From assembly GCA_945862045.1 (NCBI GenBank), contig CAMAWR010000002.1, positions 52,676 to 116,675 on the forward strand: 64,000 bases of DNA, read 5' to 3'. How positions within the stretch are numbered: position 1 is the stretch's first letter; each line of letters starts with the position of its first letter. Origin of the DNA: Bifidobacterium breve (lineage in GTDB: Bacteria > Actinomycetota > Acidimicrobiia > Acidimicrobiales > Ilumatobacteraceae). A program made the position numbers and the translations under genes. This document shows positions 29,260-37,827 of this stretch, piece after piece. The notes under the pieces were generated by a model that was not told the DNA's origin, ran no database searches, and was given only the letters and a program-made list of their open reading frames with translations.

Positions 29260-30086
29260 GGATCGTTTCACTTCTTCCGAGTGCGACCGAAATTCTCTTT
29301 GACATCGGTCTCGGGAAGTCGGTAGTAGGTCGTTCCGAAGAATGTAATTGGCCACCGCAGGCAATCTCCCTGCCGGTTGTCTCCATCGCCCGTGTGCGTT
29401 CCGGCGAGGTGACAGGTGCGTCAATTGATGCCCAAGTCCGCGCCGCAATGCAGGCCGACGAGCAGCTCTACCTCATTGACGAAGCTTTGCTGCGTGAACT
29501 CCGACCCGATGTGATCGTCACCCAAGATCTGTGCCGGGTGTGCGCAGTGTCGAGCGATGAAGTCTGTGATGTCGGGGCGCGAGTGGTTTCGCTTGACCCA
29601 CATACGATCACCGAGGTCGCCGACTCGGTGCGTCACTTGGCCAACGTGCTGGATGTGTTCAATCGGGGAAATGCCGTTGCTGACCGCATGCTGGAACGAA
29701 TCGAAATAGTGAAGAGTCGGGTCTCAGCGATGAACCGGCCGCGGGTATTTTTTGCTGAGTGGCTCTCACCACCGTTTGCAAGTGGCCACTGGATTCCTGA
29801 AATGGTGGAGGCTGCCGGTGGCGTCGAGGTGCTCGGGATACCCGGCGTTGCATCTCGCACCACGACGTGGCAGGAGGTGCGGGCCGCCAAGCCTGAGCTC
29901 GTCATTCTTGGCCCCTGCGGTTTTGATGAAGTGCGCGCGTTGAGCGAAGCTGAAGCAGTTCGCCATGAATTCGACCCTGTTTGGAGGACCGCCGCAGTGA
30001 ATGCCGACCGCTACTTTGCCCGACCGGCACCGTCGATAGCCGACGGTGTTGAGCAGTTGGCGGCGATCTTTCACGGGAGTTTGTAA
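29256..30086 (+). CDS. Cytosolic BtuF-like (cobalamin-binding) periplasmic-binding-fold protein
   Basis: 276 residues from a GTG that overlaps the aminotransferase stop. It begins MRIVSLLPSATEILFDIGLG, the class III binding-protein fold of BtuF/FhuD-type receptors, but has no signal peptide or lipobox, so it should be cytoplasmic. Cysteine-containing elements EECNWP and QDLCRVC are prominent. Relatives are usually annotated as cobalamin-binding proteins and occur as orphans without ABC partners; no transporter is adjacent here. The link to an aminotransferase is unexplained. A strong bidirectional hairpin follows. Confidence 0.78.
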   Translation: MRIVSLLPSATEILFDIGLGKSVVGRSEECNWPPQAISLPVVSIARVRSGEVTGASIDAQVRAAMQADEQLYLIDEALLRELRPDVIVTQDLCRVCAVSSDEVCDVGARVVSLDPHTITEVADSVRHLANVLDVFNRGNAVADRMLERIEIVKSRVSAMNRPRVFFAEWLSPPFASGHWIPEMVEAAGGVEVLGIPGVASRTTTWQEVRAAKPELVILGPCGFDEVRALSEAEAVRHEFDPVWRTAAVNADRYFARPAPSIADGVEQLAAIFHGSL

Positions 30087-30094
30087 CCCATAAA

Positions 30095-30136
30095 CACGAA
30101 GGGTGCGGGCCGCTTGTGGCGACCCGCACCCTCGTG
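30095..30136. terminator. Bidirectional terminator hairpin
   Basis: Perfect 9-bp stem GGGTGCGGG (30101-30109) with CCCGCACCC (30123-30131), 13-nt loop, extended by CACGA (30095-30099) pairing with TCGTG (30132-30136) across a one-base bulge. It sits between convergent genes ending at 30086 and 30177, so it can stop both transcripts. Only short A/T runs flank it. Confidence 0.75.
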
Positions 30137-30176
30137 CAACTTGTGCAGCGACGAGCGCTGCATTCAGTCGATTCGC

Positions 30177-31361
30177 TTAGTTGCCAGCCTCATTGAGGGT
30201 GACGGTGATTGGCGCATACGACGAACCGGTCGTGTCCACACCGAGACCCGCGAGGATTTCGAGTGCTTTCGTGACGATGTCGTTGCTATACGCCCCAGCA
30301 TCTGGTGCTGCGGTGAGCACGGTGCCACCTTCGAGGTTCTTGGTCTCTTGCGACAGGTTCGCAGTGCGATTCCAAGCAGCCTCATCGATGACTCCGACGC
30401 CGCCGTTGGCTGGCCAGATCAACTTGTTGACTTCGTTCATTTGCCACAACTGGTGACTGGCACCGAGCTTTGAACCCTTGGCAAGCACGATGTCACGGCA
30501 ACTTTCAACATTGTCGCGACAGTAGGCCCAACCTTGGAGTGAAGCAGCAACGAACTTGACCGCGGTGTCCGTGTACGCAGCATCGCTGGCCAGACGCTCG
30601 CCTGATGCCCAAATGGCATCTTGCAGCATTCCGACACCGGCATCCTCGTACGAAACGACGTTGAAGTCGTCCGCCGTGTAGAGCGCGCCGGTTGCCGGGT
30701 TGACCGCTTCAAGTACTTGTGCGTACTCGTTGTAGGTCATTGCTTCGGCTGCATCAATGTCGCCAGTCAGCAAGCCGACCATGTCGAACTGCTGTTGCAC
30801 GAGTTTGACGTCTTTGGCTGGGTCAAGACCGGCCTTGGTCAAAGCAGCGAAGATTTCAAATTCGTTGCCGTAACCCCAGTTACCGATGTTCTTGCCCTTG
30901 AAGTCTTCGGGCTTGGTGATGTTCTTGTCCTTGAACGACACCTGCAAGGTGCCTGAACGCTGGAACACCTGTGCGATATCCACGATGTCGGCGCCTGCTT
31001 CACGGCTGGCGAGTGCTTTGGATACCCACGAGACTGCGAAGTCGACGTTGCCGGTGGCCAATTCGGTCTGCGGCGTGATGTCAACACCACCTTCGACGAT
31101 GGTTACGTCAAGGCACTGCGCTTCGTAGAAGCCCTGGTCTTGCGCGGCGAAGTAGCCGGCGAATTGGGCTTGGATGAACCACTGCAACTGCAACTTGACT
31201 GGAGTTGGTGTGACGCAGGCATCTACAACTTCTTCGGTTGTTTCTTCGGTTGTTTCGTCGGTTACTTCGTCGACTGCTTCGTCGCTACCGCCACAGGCGG
31301 CTACGAGCAAAGACAGCGCGGCGATGCTTGCGAAGGCAACCCGTAGTGAACGCTTCTTCAT
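30177..31361 (-). CDS. NMT1/THI5-type ABC substrate-binding lipoprotein
   Basis: 394 residues. Signal peptide with lipobox LLVAACGG (Cys23), then an acidic Glu/Thr/Val-repetitive linker (about 26-48) tethering the binding domain. The domain starts VKLQLQWFIQAQFAGYFAAQ, the NMT1/THI5-like pattern shared with receptors for thiamine precursors, riboflavin and pyrimidine-like compounds. It is the last gene of the operon, 53 bp after a permease. Given the dihydropyrimidinase and nitrilase upstream, the ligand is probably a pyrimidine, dihydropyrimidine or hydantoin; this is inferred from context. Confidence 0.87.
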   Translation of the reverse strand: MKKRSLRVAFASIAALSLLVAACGGSDEAVDEVTDETTEETTEEVVDACVTPTPVKLQLQWFIQAQFAGYFAAQDQGFYEAQCLDVTIVEGGVDITPQTELATGNVDFAVSWVSKALASREAGADIVDIAQVFQRSGTLQVSFKDKNITKPEDFKGKNIGNWGYGNEFEIFAALTKAGLDPAKDVKLVQQQFDMVGLLTGDIDAAEAMTYNEYAQVLEAVNPATGALYTADDFNVVSYEDAGVGMLQDAIWASGERLASDAAYTDTAVKFVAASLQGWAYCRDNVESCRDIVLAKGSKLGASHQLWQMNEVNKLIWPANGGVGVIDEAAWNRTANLSQETKNLEGGTVLTAAPDAGAYSNDIVTKALEILAGLGVDTTGSSYAPITVTLNEAGN

Positions 31362-31414
31362 GTGAACTCTCCCCTTCTGGATGTGTTCACCCAGATGTTG
31401 TGTTTGTGTTGGTA

Positions 31415-32182
31415 TTACTTCACCTCACCCTTGCGGTTGAGACTCTCCATGAGTACAGAGAATAAGTAGAACATTAGCCCAAGCAGGCACGCCGACAAAA
31501 CGTAGGCCCACGCCACGGCATTCTTCGAATTGGCGATATTGCTCGAGATACGGCTACCCAAGCCGTTTTGCGAGCCGCCAAAGTACTCGCTGACGAACGC
31601 CGTGATGACGGCGGCAGGGGCCGCGATTTTGAGTGAAACGAAAAGAAATGGCAAGGCATTGGGGATTCGCACCTTGCGCAATATCGCAAGGTCAGAAGCG
31701 GCATACGACCGCATGATCTCGACGTGCGTGGGCGAGACCTGGGTCAAGCCACGCGCCACGTTGACCAACACGATGAAATACACCACGAGGGTCACCATCA
31801 CGCGCCGGGGAATCTCGCTCGTGATTGAGTACATATTGTTCAGCACCGCTACCAAGACAAAGATTGGTACCGCATTGAGCGCCACAGCCAACGGTGTGAC
31901 AATTTGGTTGAGAAACCTGAAACGACTGAGCCCGAAACTCATCGCCACACCCAGCACGGTGCCTGCAACGAGGCCGATCAGTGCGTTGGTGCCGGAAACA
32001 GTCGCCGCCCGTCGAATGAATGAAAAATTGGTGATGAACTCTCCCCAAATGCTGCTTGGTGCAGTAAGGAAATACGGCTTCAATTCAAAAAAGCGAACGG
32101 CCCATTCCCAAAATCCGAAGAAGAGTGCACCGAACACGATTGCCGGCAGCGCCTTACCGACGAGGTTGACGGCTTTGTTCAT
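31415..32182 (-). CDS. ABC importer permease (SsuC/ThiX-like), second copy
   Basis: 255 residues with six membrane segments and the BPD_transp_1 coupling loop containing EIMRSYAASDLAILRKVRIPNALPF, the EAA motif region. It overlaps the ATPase gene by 4 bp. Together with the permease at 32976-33857 it would make a heterodimeric channel, as in several NMT1-type importers. Confidence 0.87.
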   Translation of the reverse strand: MNKAVNLVGKALPAIVFGALFFGFWEWAVRFFELKPYFLTAPSSIWGEFITNFSFIRRAATVSGTNALIGLVAGTVLGVAMSFGLSRFRFLNQIVTPLAVALNAVPIFVLVAVLNNMYSITSEIPRRVMVTLVVYFIVLVNVARGLTQVSPTHVEIMRSYAASDLAILRKVRIPNALPFLFVSLKIAAPAAVITAFVSEYFGGSQNGLGSRISSNIANSKNAVAWAYVLSACLLGLMFYLFSVLMESLNRKGEVK

Positions 32183-32979
32183 CGATCGTCGTTGCCCAGA
32201 CCAACGTGCGCAGCGTGCATACCGCGCAAACCCTCGCGCACCGTCGTTATTGCCTCGAAAAAGGCCGTGCGATTGCGCGTATCTTCGGTGCGCTCGCCAC
32301 CAAGCGAGACATCAACGATCTTCGTGATGCGTCCTGGTCGTGGTGACATCACCACGACACGATTTGATAGATACACCGCTTCAGGAATGGAGTGTGTAAC
32401 GAACACGACGGTGGTACCCGTTGCGGCGCAGATGCGCAGTAGTTCGCCTTGCATGTACTCACGGGTCATTTCGTCGAGTGCACCGAAAGGCTCGTCCATC
32501 AGCAGCAGCGGTGGATGTGCCGCCAGTGCCCGAGCAATCGCAATGCGCTGCTGCATGCCACCCGACAGTTGCCACGGGTAGTGGTCTGCGAATTCGGGCA
32601 ACTGCACGAGCTGCAGCATTTCAGCGGCCCGGGTCTGGCGATTGCCCTTGTCCCAACCTTTCAGTTCGAGTGGCAACTCGATGTTCTTGCGGACCGTGCG
32701 CCAGTCGAACAGACCGGCTTGCTGGAACGCCATGCCGTAGTCCTGGTCGAGTCGCGCTTTGACGGCCGACTTGCCATTTACCATCACTTCGCCAGCTGTT
32801 GGCTCAAGCAAGTTGGCGACAAGTCGCAGCAAGGTGGACTTGCCGCATCCCGACGGCCCAATCAGTGATACGAACTCGCCTGGCTTCACGTCCAGGCTTA
32901 CCTCGTGCAGCGCGTCGACCTGATTCGACTTTCCGACATTGAATGCTTTGCTCACCTTGCGGACACTGACGGCAGTCAC
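32179..32979 (-). CDS. ABC importer ATPase (SsuB/ThiZ-like)
   Basis: 266 residues. Walker A GPSGCGKST, Q-loop AFQQAGLFDWRTV, signature LSGGMQQRIAIARAL, Walker B LLLMDEPFGALDEMT and the switch His in VTHSIPEAVYLS are all intact. This is the nitrate/sulfonate/taurine-type importer ATPase. It is joined by 4-bp overlaps to permease genes on both sides. Confidence 0.92.
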   Translation of the reverse strand: MTAVSVRKVSKAFNVGKSNQVDALHEVSLDVKPGEFVSLIGPSGCGKSTLLRLVANLLEPTAGEVMVNGKSAVKARLDQDYGMAFQQAGLFDWRTVRKNIELPLELKGWDKGNRQTRAAEMLQLVQLPEFADHYPWQLSGGMQQRIAIARALAAHPPLLLMDEPFGALDEMTREYMQGELLRICAATGTTVVFVTHSIPEAVYLSNRVVVMSPRPGRITKIVDVSLGGERTEDTRNRTAFFEAITTVREGLRGMHAAHVGLGNDDR

Positions 32980-33857
32980 GAAATACTCTCCTTGGGCCGA
33001 TTGCGCATGACGAGGGCATCAACGACGATCACCACGCCAGCCATGGTCAAGCCGAGGGCTGCAGCACCGAAGATTGCCGTGTACACCTTGGCGGGGTCGC
33101 CGGTGGCTTCGCGGGCGTATTCAATGATCAACCGCCCAATGCCACCTTTGAGTCCGGTTGAAATTTCGGCCACCACCACGCCAATGACCGATGCGGAGGC
33201 GCCGAGTCGAAAGGCTGGCACCATGTACGGCACCGCGGTCGGAAAGCGCAACTTGAACAACGTCTTGGTCCACGATGCGGCGTAACTCTGCATGAGTTCT
33301 ACCGACGATGCCGACGCTGCTGCCAACCCGCGCAACGTGCCGACCGCAATCGGAAAGAAAGCGAGGAACGCCCCGAGCACCGACGCCGACAACCAGCGTG
33401 GCCATACGAATGGACCAACCTCCAACTTGCCACCCCAACTTACGACGAGCGGTGCCAGCGCAATCAGTGGGACCGTCTGTGACACCACCAGGTATGGCAG
33501 CACACCGCGTTGCACCCAACGAAAACGTGCCATGAGTACCGCGAGGCCCGTGCCAAGCACACCACCGAGCACGAAGCCCGCGGCGCTCAGCCGAAACGAA
33601 AACCAGGCACCGGCAAGCACGACCGAGAATACGGTGCGGTCCGAGCCACGCACCTCCGGGCGATTGAACCGAGAAAACATGTCCCACACATGTGGCATCG
33701 CGTATGAACTCGTGCGCGGCAAAATACGGGCACCGAACAACTTGCCACCATCAGCCGGTCCGAGTGCCTTGTAGGTCTCCCAGATCACCACGACGAGCGC
33801 CAATGCCACGATGAACATGAATGTTCGGTACGCGGCGCGGCGAACGGTGGCGGTCAT
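32976..33857 (-). CDS. ABC importer permease (SsuC/ThiX-like), first copy
   Basis: 293 residues with about six membrane segments. The cytoplasmic coupling loop ASSVELMQSYAASWTKTLFKLRFPTAVPYM matches the binding-protein-dependent permease family (given here as two adjoining parts: ASSVELMQSYAASW and TKTLFKLRFPTAVPYM). It overlaps the oxidoreductase gene and the ATPase gene by 4 bp each, which fixes the importer firmly in the catabolic operon. Confidence 0.87.
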   Translation of the reverse strand: MTATVRRAAYRTFMFIVALALVVVIWETYKALGPADGGKLFGARILPRTSSYAMPHVWDMFSRFNRPEVRGSDRTVFSVVLAGAWFSFRLSAAGFVLGGVLGTGLAVLMARFRWVQRGVLPYLVVSQTVPLIALAPLVVSWGGKLEVGPFVWPRWLSASVLGAFLAFFPIAVGTLRGLAAASASSVELMQSYAASWTKTLFKLRFPTAVPYMVPAFRLGASASVIGVVVAEISTGLKGGIGRLIIEYAREATGDPAKVYTAIFGAAALGLTMAGVVIVVDALVMRNRPKESIS

Positions 33858-34870
33858 TGTTTCGCGCGGGCCAACTCTGCGATGGCCGGCATGATGCGTT
33901 CGCCATAAGCCTCAAGCGTCTGTTCTTTGCCGTCATGCTGCAGGTAGACAGAGAATTGGTCCACACCGAGAGCCTCAAGCTCTTTGAGGCGACGCACGTG
34001 CTCATCGGCATCGCCAAGGATGCAGAAACGATCGATAATTTCATCGGGCACGAATGTGGTGTGGCTATTGCCGGCACGACCGTGCTCGTTGTAGTCGTAT
34101 CCTTTGCGGCCCTTGATGTAGTCGGTGAGGGCCTTGGGCACTGCTGAATTTTCGCCGTAACGCTCGACGATGTCCGCCACATGGTTGCCGACCATTCCGC
34201 CGAACCAACGACACTGGTTGCGCATGTAGGCCATGTCGGTGCCGACATACGCCGGGGCAGCAACACAAATTTTCACACTCTGGGGGTCGCGACCAGCATC
34301 TTTGGCTGCTTTGCGCACCGCAGCGATAGTCCATTCGGCGATCGACAGGTCGGCGAGTTGCAGGATGAAGCCGTCACCAACTTCACCGGTGAGTTGCAAC
34401 GCCTTGGGGCCGTAGGCCGCCACCCACATCTCGCAGCGACTCTTTTCTGCCCACGGAAACCGGATGGTCGAGCCGTTGTAGTCGACACCGCGACCATTGG
34501 CCAACTCGCGAATCACATGAATGCTTTCGCGCAAAGTGGCGAGGGTGGTCGGCTTGCCGTTGGTGACGCGCACCGCCGAGTCACCGCGACCGATTCCACA
34601 AATCGTGCGGTTTCCGTACATTTCATTCAGCGTCGCGAATGTGCTGGCGGTTACCGTCCAGTCGCGCGTTGCCGGGTTCGTAACCATCGGGCCCACGATG
34701 ATGTTGTTGGTCTGCGCCAAAATCTGGCTGTAGATCACATACGGTTCTTCCCACAAAATGTGGCTGTCGAACGTCCATACGTGCGACATGCCGTACATCT
34801 CGGCTTTCTTGGCTAGGTCAATCACCCGCGATGCAGGTGGTGTGGTTTGTAAGACGACGCCGATGTCCAT
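33854..34870 (-). CDS. Luciferase-like (LLM) flavin/F420-dependent oxidoreductase
   Basis: 338 residues forming one bacterial-luciferase-like TIM barrel. It begins MDIGVVLQTTPPASRVIDLA, and has GPMVTNPATRDWTVTAST and GRGDSAVRVTNGKP, typical of F420-dependent LLM members. It resembles the CPS_4043-type family (TIGR03842) that I recall being found with dihydropyrimidinase genes. The substrate is unknown. It lies between mmsA (5 bp) and the permease (4-bp overlap). It could supply a redox step on the pyrimidine or hydantoin ring; monooxygenase activity on an imported precursor is the alternative. Confidence 0.82.
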   Translation of the reverse strand: MDIGVVLQTTPPASRVIDLAKKAEMYGMSHVWTFDSHILWEEPYVIYSQILAQTNNIIVGPMVTNPATRDWTVTASTFATLNEMYGNRTICGIGRGDSAVRVTNGKPTTLATLRESIHVIRELANGRGVDYNGSTIRFPWAEKSRCEMWVAAYGPKALQLTGEVGDGFILQLADLSIAEWTIAAVRKAAKDAGRDPQSVKICVAAPAYVGTDMAYMRNQCRWFGGMVGNHVADIVERYGENSAVPKALTDYIKGRKGYDYNEHGRAGNSHTTFVPDEIIDRFCILGDADEHVRRLKELEALGVDQFSVYLQHDGKEQTLEAYGERIMPAIAELARAKQ

Positions 34871-34875
34871 GAGGC

Positions 34876-36360
34876 CTAGCGATTCTGTGGAAAGCCGAGG
34901 TTGACCGATGAAGTACGCGGGTCAGGCCAACGCGATGTCACGACTTTTCCGCGCGTAAAGAAGTTGACCCCTTCCGGGCCGTACATGTGTTGGTCACCGA
35001 AGAGACTCGCTTTCCAACCACCGAATGAGTAGTACGACACCGGCACGGGAATCGACACGTTGATACCGACCATGCCGACTTGCACATCGAATTGAAACTG
35101 ACGTGCCACGCCACCGTCACGGGTGAATATCGCGGTGCCATTGCCGTACGGGTTGTCGTTGATTAATTTCAAACCGGCTTCATAGCCATCGACCCGGGTC
35201 ACCACGAGTACCGGACCAAAGATTTCTTCGTCGTAGCACTTCATGCCGGGCTTGGCGTTGTCGATGAGGCTTGGATTGAGGAAGAAACCCTCGTCCTTGG
35301 CTTTTGCAGTGCCGTCGATTACCACCTTGGCTCCCTCTTTCGCCGCGTCTCGCACGTAGCCCGCCACCTTGTCGCGGTGTTCGCGCGTGATGAGCGGCCC
35401 CATCTCTGCCGACGGGTCGGTTCCTGGGCCAACTTTGATGTTCGGCACTCGCGCTGTGATTTTTTCGATGAGTTTGTCGGCGATTGAGTCGACCGCAGCA
35501 ACCACCGCGACCGCCATGCAGCGCTCACCCGACGAACCGTACGCCGCACTCACTGCGGCGTCAGCCGCCATGTCGAGGTCGGCATCAGGCAGAACCAGCA
35601 TGTGATTCTTTGCCCCACCCAGTGCTTGCACACGCTTACCGTTGCGCGTACCCGTTTCATAGACGTACTTGGCAATCGGAGTCGAACCGACGAACGAAAT
35701 GGCAGCAATGTCAGGATGCGCAAGAATGCGGTCGACTGCGACCTTGTCACCGTGCACCACGTTGAAAACGCCGTCTGGCAGGCCCGATTGGCGCAGCAAG
35801 TCGGCGATAAACATCGACGCTGACGGATCTTTCTCGCTTGGCTTCAGAACGAACGTGTTGCCACACATGATGGCGTTGGCGAACATCCACATCGGCACCA
35901 TGGCCGGAAAGTTGAACGGTGTAATACCGGCGACCACGCCCAGCGGTTGACGAATCGAGTACACATCAACGCCCCCAGCGGCCTGCTCGGAATATCCGCC
36001 CTTCAACAATGCGGGAATGCCGCACGCAAACTCGATGTTCTCCAACCCGCGCGCCAACTCGCCCATTGCGTCAGCCGGCACTTTGCCGTGCTCGAGCGAC
36101 AAAATATTGGCGATTTCTTTGCGATTTGCATCGACAAGTTCGCGCATCCGGAACATGATTTCGGCGCGACGCGACAGCGAGGTCGAACGCCAGCCCGGCG
36201 AGGCAGCTTTTGCGGCGGCAACTACCGCATCAAGTTCGGCGACGTCGGCGAAGTCGACGGCAGCTTGCTGTTCACCCGTTGCGGGGTTGAACACCACACC
36301 CGAGCGTCCGGAGGTGCCGAGCACCACTTTGTTGTTAATCCAGTGACCGATGCGATTCAT
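34876..36360 (-). CDS. mmsA: CoA-acylating (methyl)malonate-semialdehyde dehydrogenase
   Basis: 494 residues with a strong AAGGAG site before the ATG. The catalytic cysteine is Cys281 in SSGERCMAV. The position of the usual ALDH general-base Glu is Asn in LGGAKNH, diagnostic of the CoA-acylating MMSDH/IolA subgroup. It converts malonate semialdehyde to acetyl-CoA and CO2 (or methylmalonate semialdehyde to propionyl-CoA). After transamination of beta-alanine, this is the last step of the reductive pyrimidine route, in keeping with its position in the operon. Confidence 0.92.
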   Translation of the reverse strand: MNRIGHWINNKVVLGTSGRSGVVFNPATGEQQAAVDFADVAELDAVVAAAKAASPGWRSTSLSRRAEIMFRMRELVDANRKEIANILSLEHGKVPADAMGELARGLENIEFACGIPALLKGGYSEQAAGGVDVYSIRQPLGVVAGITPFNFPAMVPMWMFANAIMCGNTFVLKPSEKDPSASMFIADLLRQSGLPDGVFNVVHGDKVAVDRILAHPDIAAISFVGSTPIAKYVYETGTRNGKRVQALGGAKNHMLVLPDADLDMAADAAVSAAYGSSGERCMAVAVVAAVDSIADKLIEKITARVPNIKVGPGTDPSAEMGPLITREHRDKVAGYVRDAAKEGAKVVIDGTAKAKDEGFFLNPSLIDNAKPGMKCYDEEIFGPVLVVTRVDGYEAGLKLINDNPYGNGTAIFTRDGGVARQFQFDVQVGMVGINVSIPVPVSYYSFGGWKASLFGDQHMYGPEGVNFFTRGKVVTSRWPDPRTSSVNLGFPQNR

Positions 36361-36387
36361 ATGTTGCTCCTTTGAGTGCTGGTGCGA

Positions 36388-37812
36388 TTAATGCAGATAC
36401 TGGCTGAGGCTGCGCTTCACATACTTTCCGTGGCCTTTGCGCCCGTGAAACTTGTCGTTTTCAACCACGACCATGCCGCGCGAAAGCACCGTGTCGACCT
36501 TGCCGTCGATTTCCGTGCCCTCCCATGACGAATGATCCATGTTCATGTGGTGTTTGTCGTTGATGCCGATCTTGGTTTTCTTGTTTGGGTCCCATACCAA
36601 GATGTCGGCATCCGACCCGGGGGCAATGATGCCCTTCTGCGGGTACATCCCGAACATGCGTGCCGGTGTGGTCGCGCATGTCTCGACCCAACGCTCGAGT
36701 GAAATTTCCCCGAGCACGACACCTTGGTAGATGAGTTCCATGCGGTGTTCGACGCCACCAATACCGTTGGGAATCTTGGAGAAATTACCGAGACCGAGTT
36801 CTTTTTGATCCTTCATACAGAACGGGCAGTGGTCGGTCGACACGATTGCCAACTCGTTCATGCGCAGACCCTTCCACAGGTCAGCGTGGTGATCGTGGTG
36901 ATCGTGCTTCGAACGAATCGGTGGTGAGCACACGAACTTGGCACCCTCGAACCCGGGGCGTGCCAAGTGGTCTTCCAACGTCATATAGAGGTATTGCGGG
37001 CAGGTTTCGGCGAACACGTTGAGGCCCTCGTGTTGCGCTGTTGCAACTTCGTTGAGCGCCTCGGAAGCCGACATGTGCACGATGTACAACGGCACGTTGC
37101 CGGCCACCTTCGACAGCACGATTGCGCGATGCGTTGCTTCACCTTCCAGCAAACTTGGGCGCGAGTACGAGTGGTACTTCGGATCGGTCTCGCCGCGGGC
37201 GAGGTATTGCTGCACGAGCACATCAATGGCGATGCCGTTTTCGGCGTGCATCATGATCATCGCACCGTTTTCACTGGCAGTTTGCATGGCCCGCAGGATC
37301 TGGCCGTCATCGCTATAAAACACACCCGGGTACGCCATGAACAATTTGAAACTTGTGACACCTTCGTGGTCGACGAGGTACGTCATGTCCTTCAGCGCCT
37401 GGTCGTCGATGCCGCCCATGATTTGATGGAAGGCATAATCAATCGCACAGTTGCCGCCCGCCTTGCGGTGCCACTCTGCCAGGCCAAGTTGCACATTTTC
37501 GTTGTAACGCTGCAACGCCATGTCGACGATCGTCGTGACGCCACCCCACGCGGCGGCAATCGTGCCGGTTTCGAAGGTGTCTACCGCGGCTGTGCCACCG
37601 AACGGCAACTCCATGTGCGTGTGCACATCGATGCCACCAGGCACGACGTATTTACCCTTGGCGTCGATCACTTTCTCGGCGGTGACACCCATTACTTCGG
37701 CTTGCCCCCGCGCGTACAACGCGACGATGATCTCGCCGTCGATCAAGACGTCTTGTTCATGCCGACCCGTCGGGCTAACGACGGTGCCGTTTTTGATGAG
37801 CGTGCGGGTCAT
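36388..37812 (-). CDS. hydA: Dihydropyrimidinase / D-hydantoinase
   Basis: 474 residues of the amidohydrolase superfamily. Binuclear-metal ligands: His64 and His66 in DVHTHMELPFGG, the carboxylated Lys156 in TSFKLFMAYPG, histidines in MMHAENG and YIVHMSAS, and the Asp in STDHCPF. It opens dihydrouracil, dihydrothymine or 5-substituted hydantoins to N-carbamoyl amino acids. The next enzyme, a carbamoyl-amide hydrolase, is encoded 15 bp upstream, so the two act in sequence. A ribosome site AAAGGAG is present. Confidence 0.94.
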   Translation of the reverse strand: MTRTLIKNGTVVSPTGRHEQDVLIDGEIIVALYARGQAEVMGVTAEKVIDAKGKYVVPGGIDVHTHMELPFGGTAAVDTFETGTIAAAWGGVTTIVDMALQRYNENVQLGLAEWHRKAGGNCAIDYAFHQIMGGIDDQALKDMTYLVDHEGVTSFKLFMAYPGVFYSDDGQILRAMQTASENGAMIMMHAENGIAIDVLVQQYLARGETDPKYHSYSRPSLLEGEATHRAIVLSKVAGNVPLYIVHMSASEALNEVATAQHEGLNVFAETCPQYLYMTLEDHLARPGFEGAKFVCSPPIRSKHDHHDHHADLWKGLRMNELAIVSTDHCPFCMKDQKELGLGNFSKIPNGIGGVEHRMELIYQGVVLGEISLERWVETCATTPARMFGMYPQKGIIAPGSDADILVWDPNKKTKIGINDKHHMNMDHSSWEGTEIDGKVDTVLSRGMVVVENDKFHGRKGHGKYVKRSLSQYLH

Positions 37813-37827
37813 GTTGAGCTCCTTTGG

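Noticed and set aside
28456..29448. 330-residue antisense frame over the aminotransferase
   Set aside because: Mirror-frame artefact; the plus-strand protein has an intact PLP lysine and overlaps correctly with the next gene.
31210..31290. Repeat-like Glu/Thr/Val codons in the NMT1-type receptor gene
   Set aside because: Imperfect repetition explained by an acidic linker after the lipobox; units are not identical, so not listed as a repeat.
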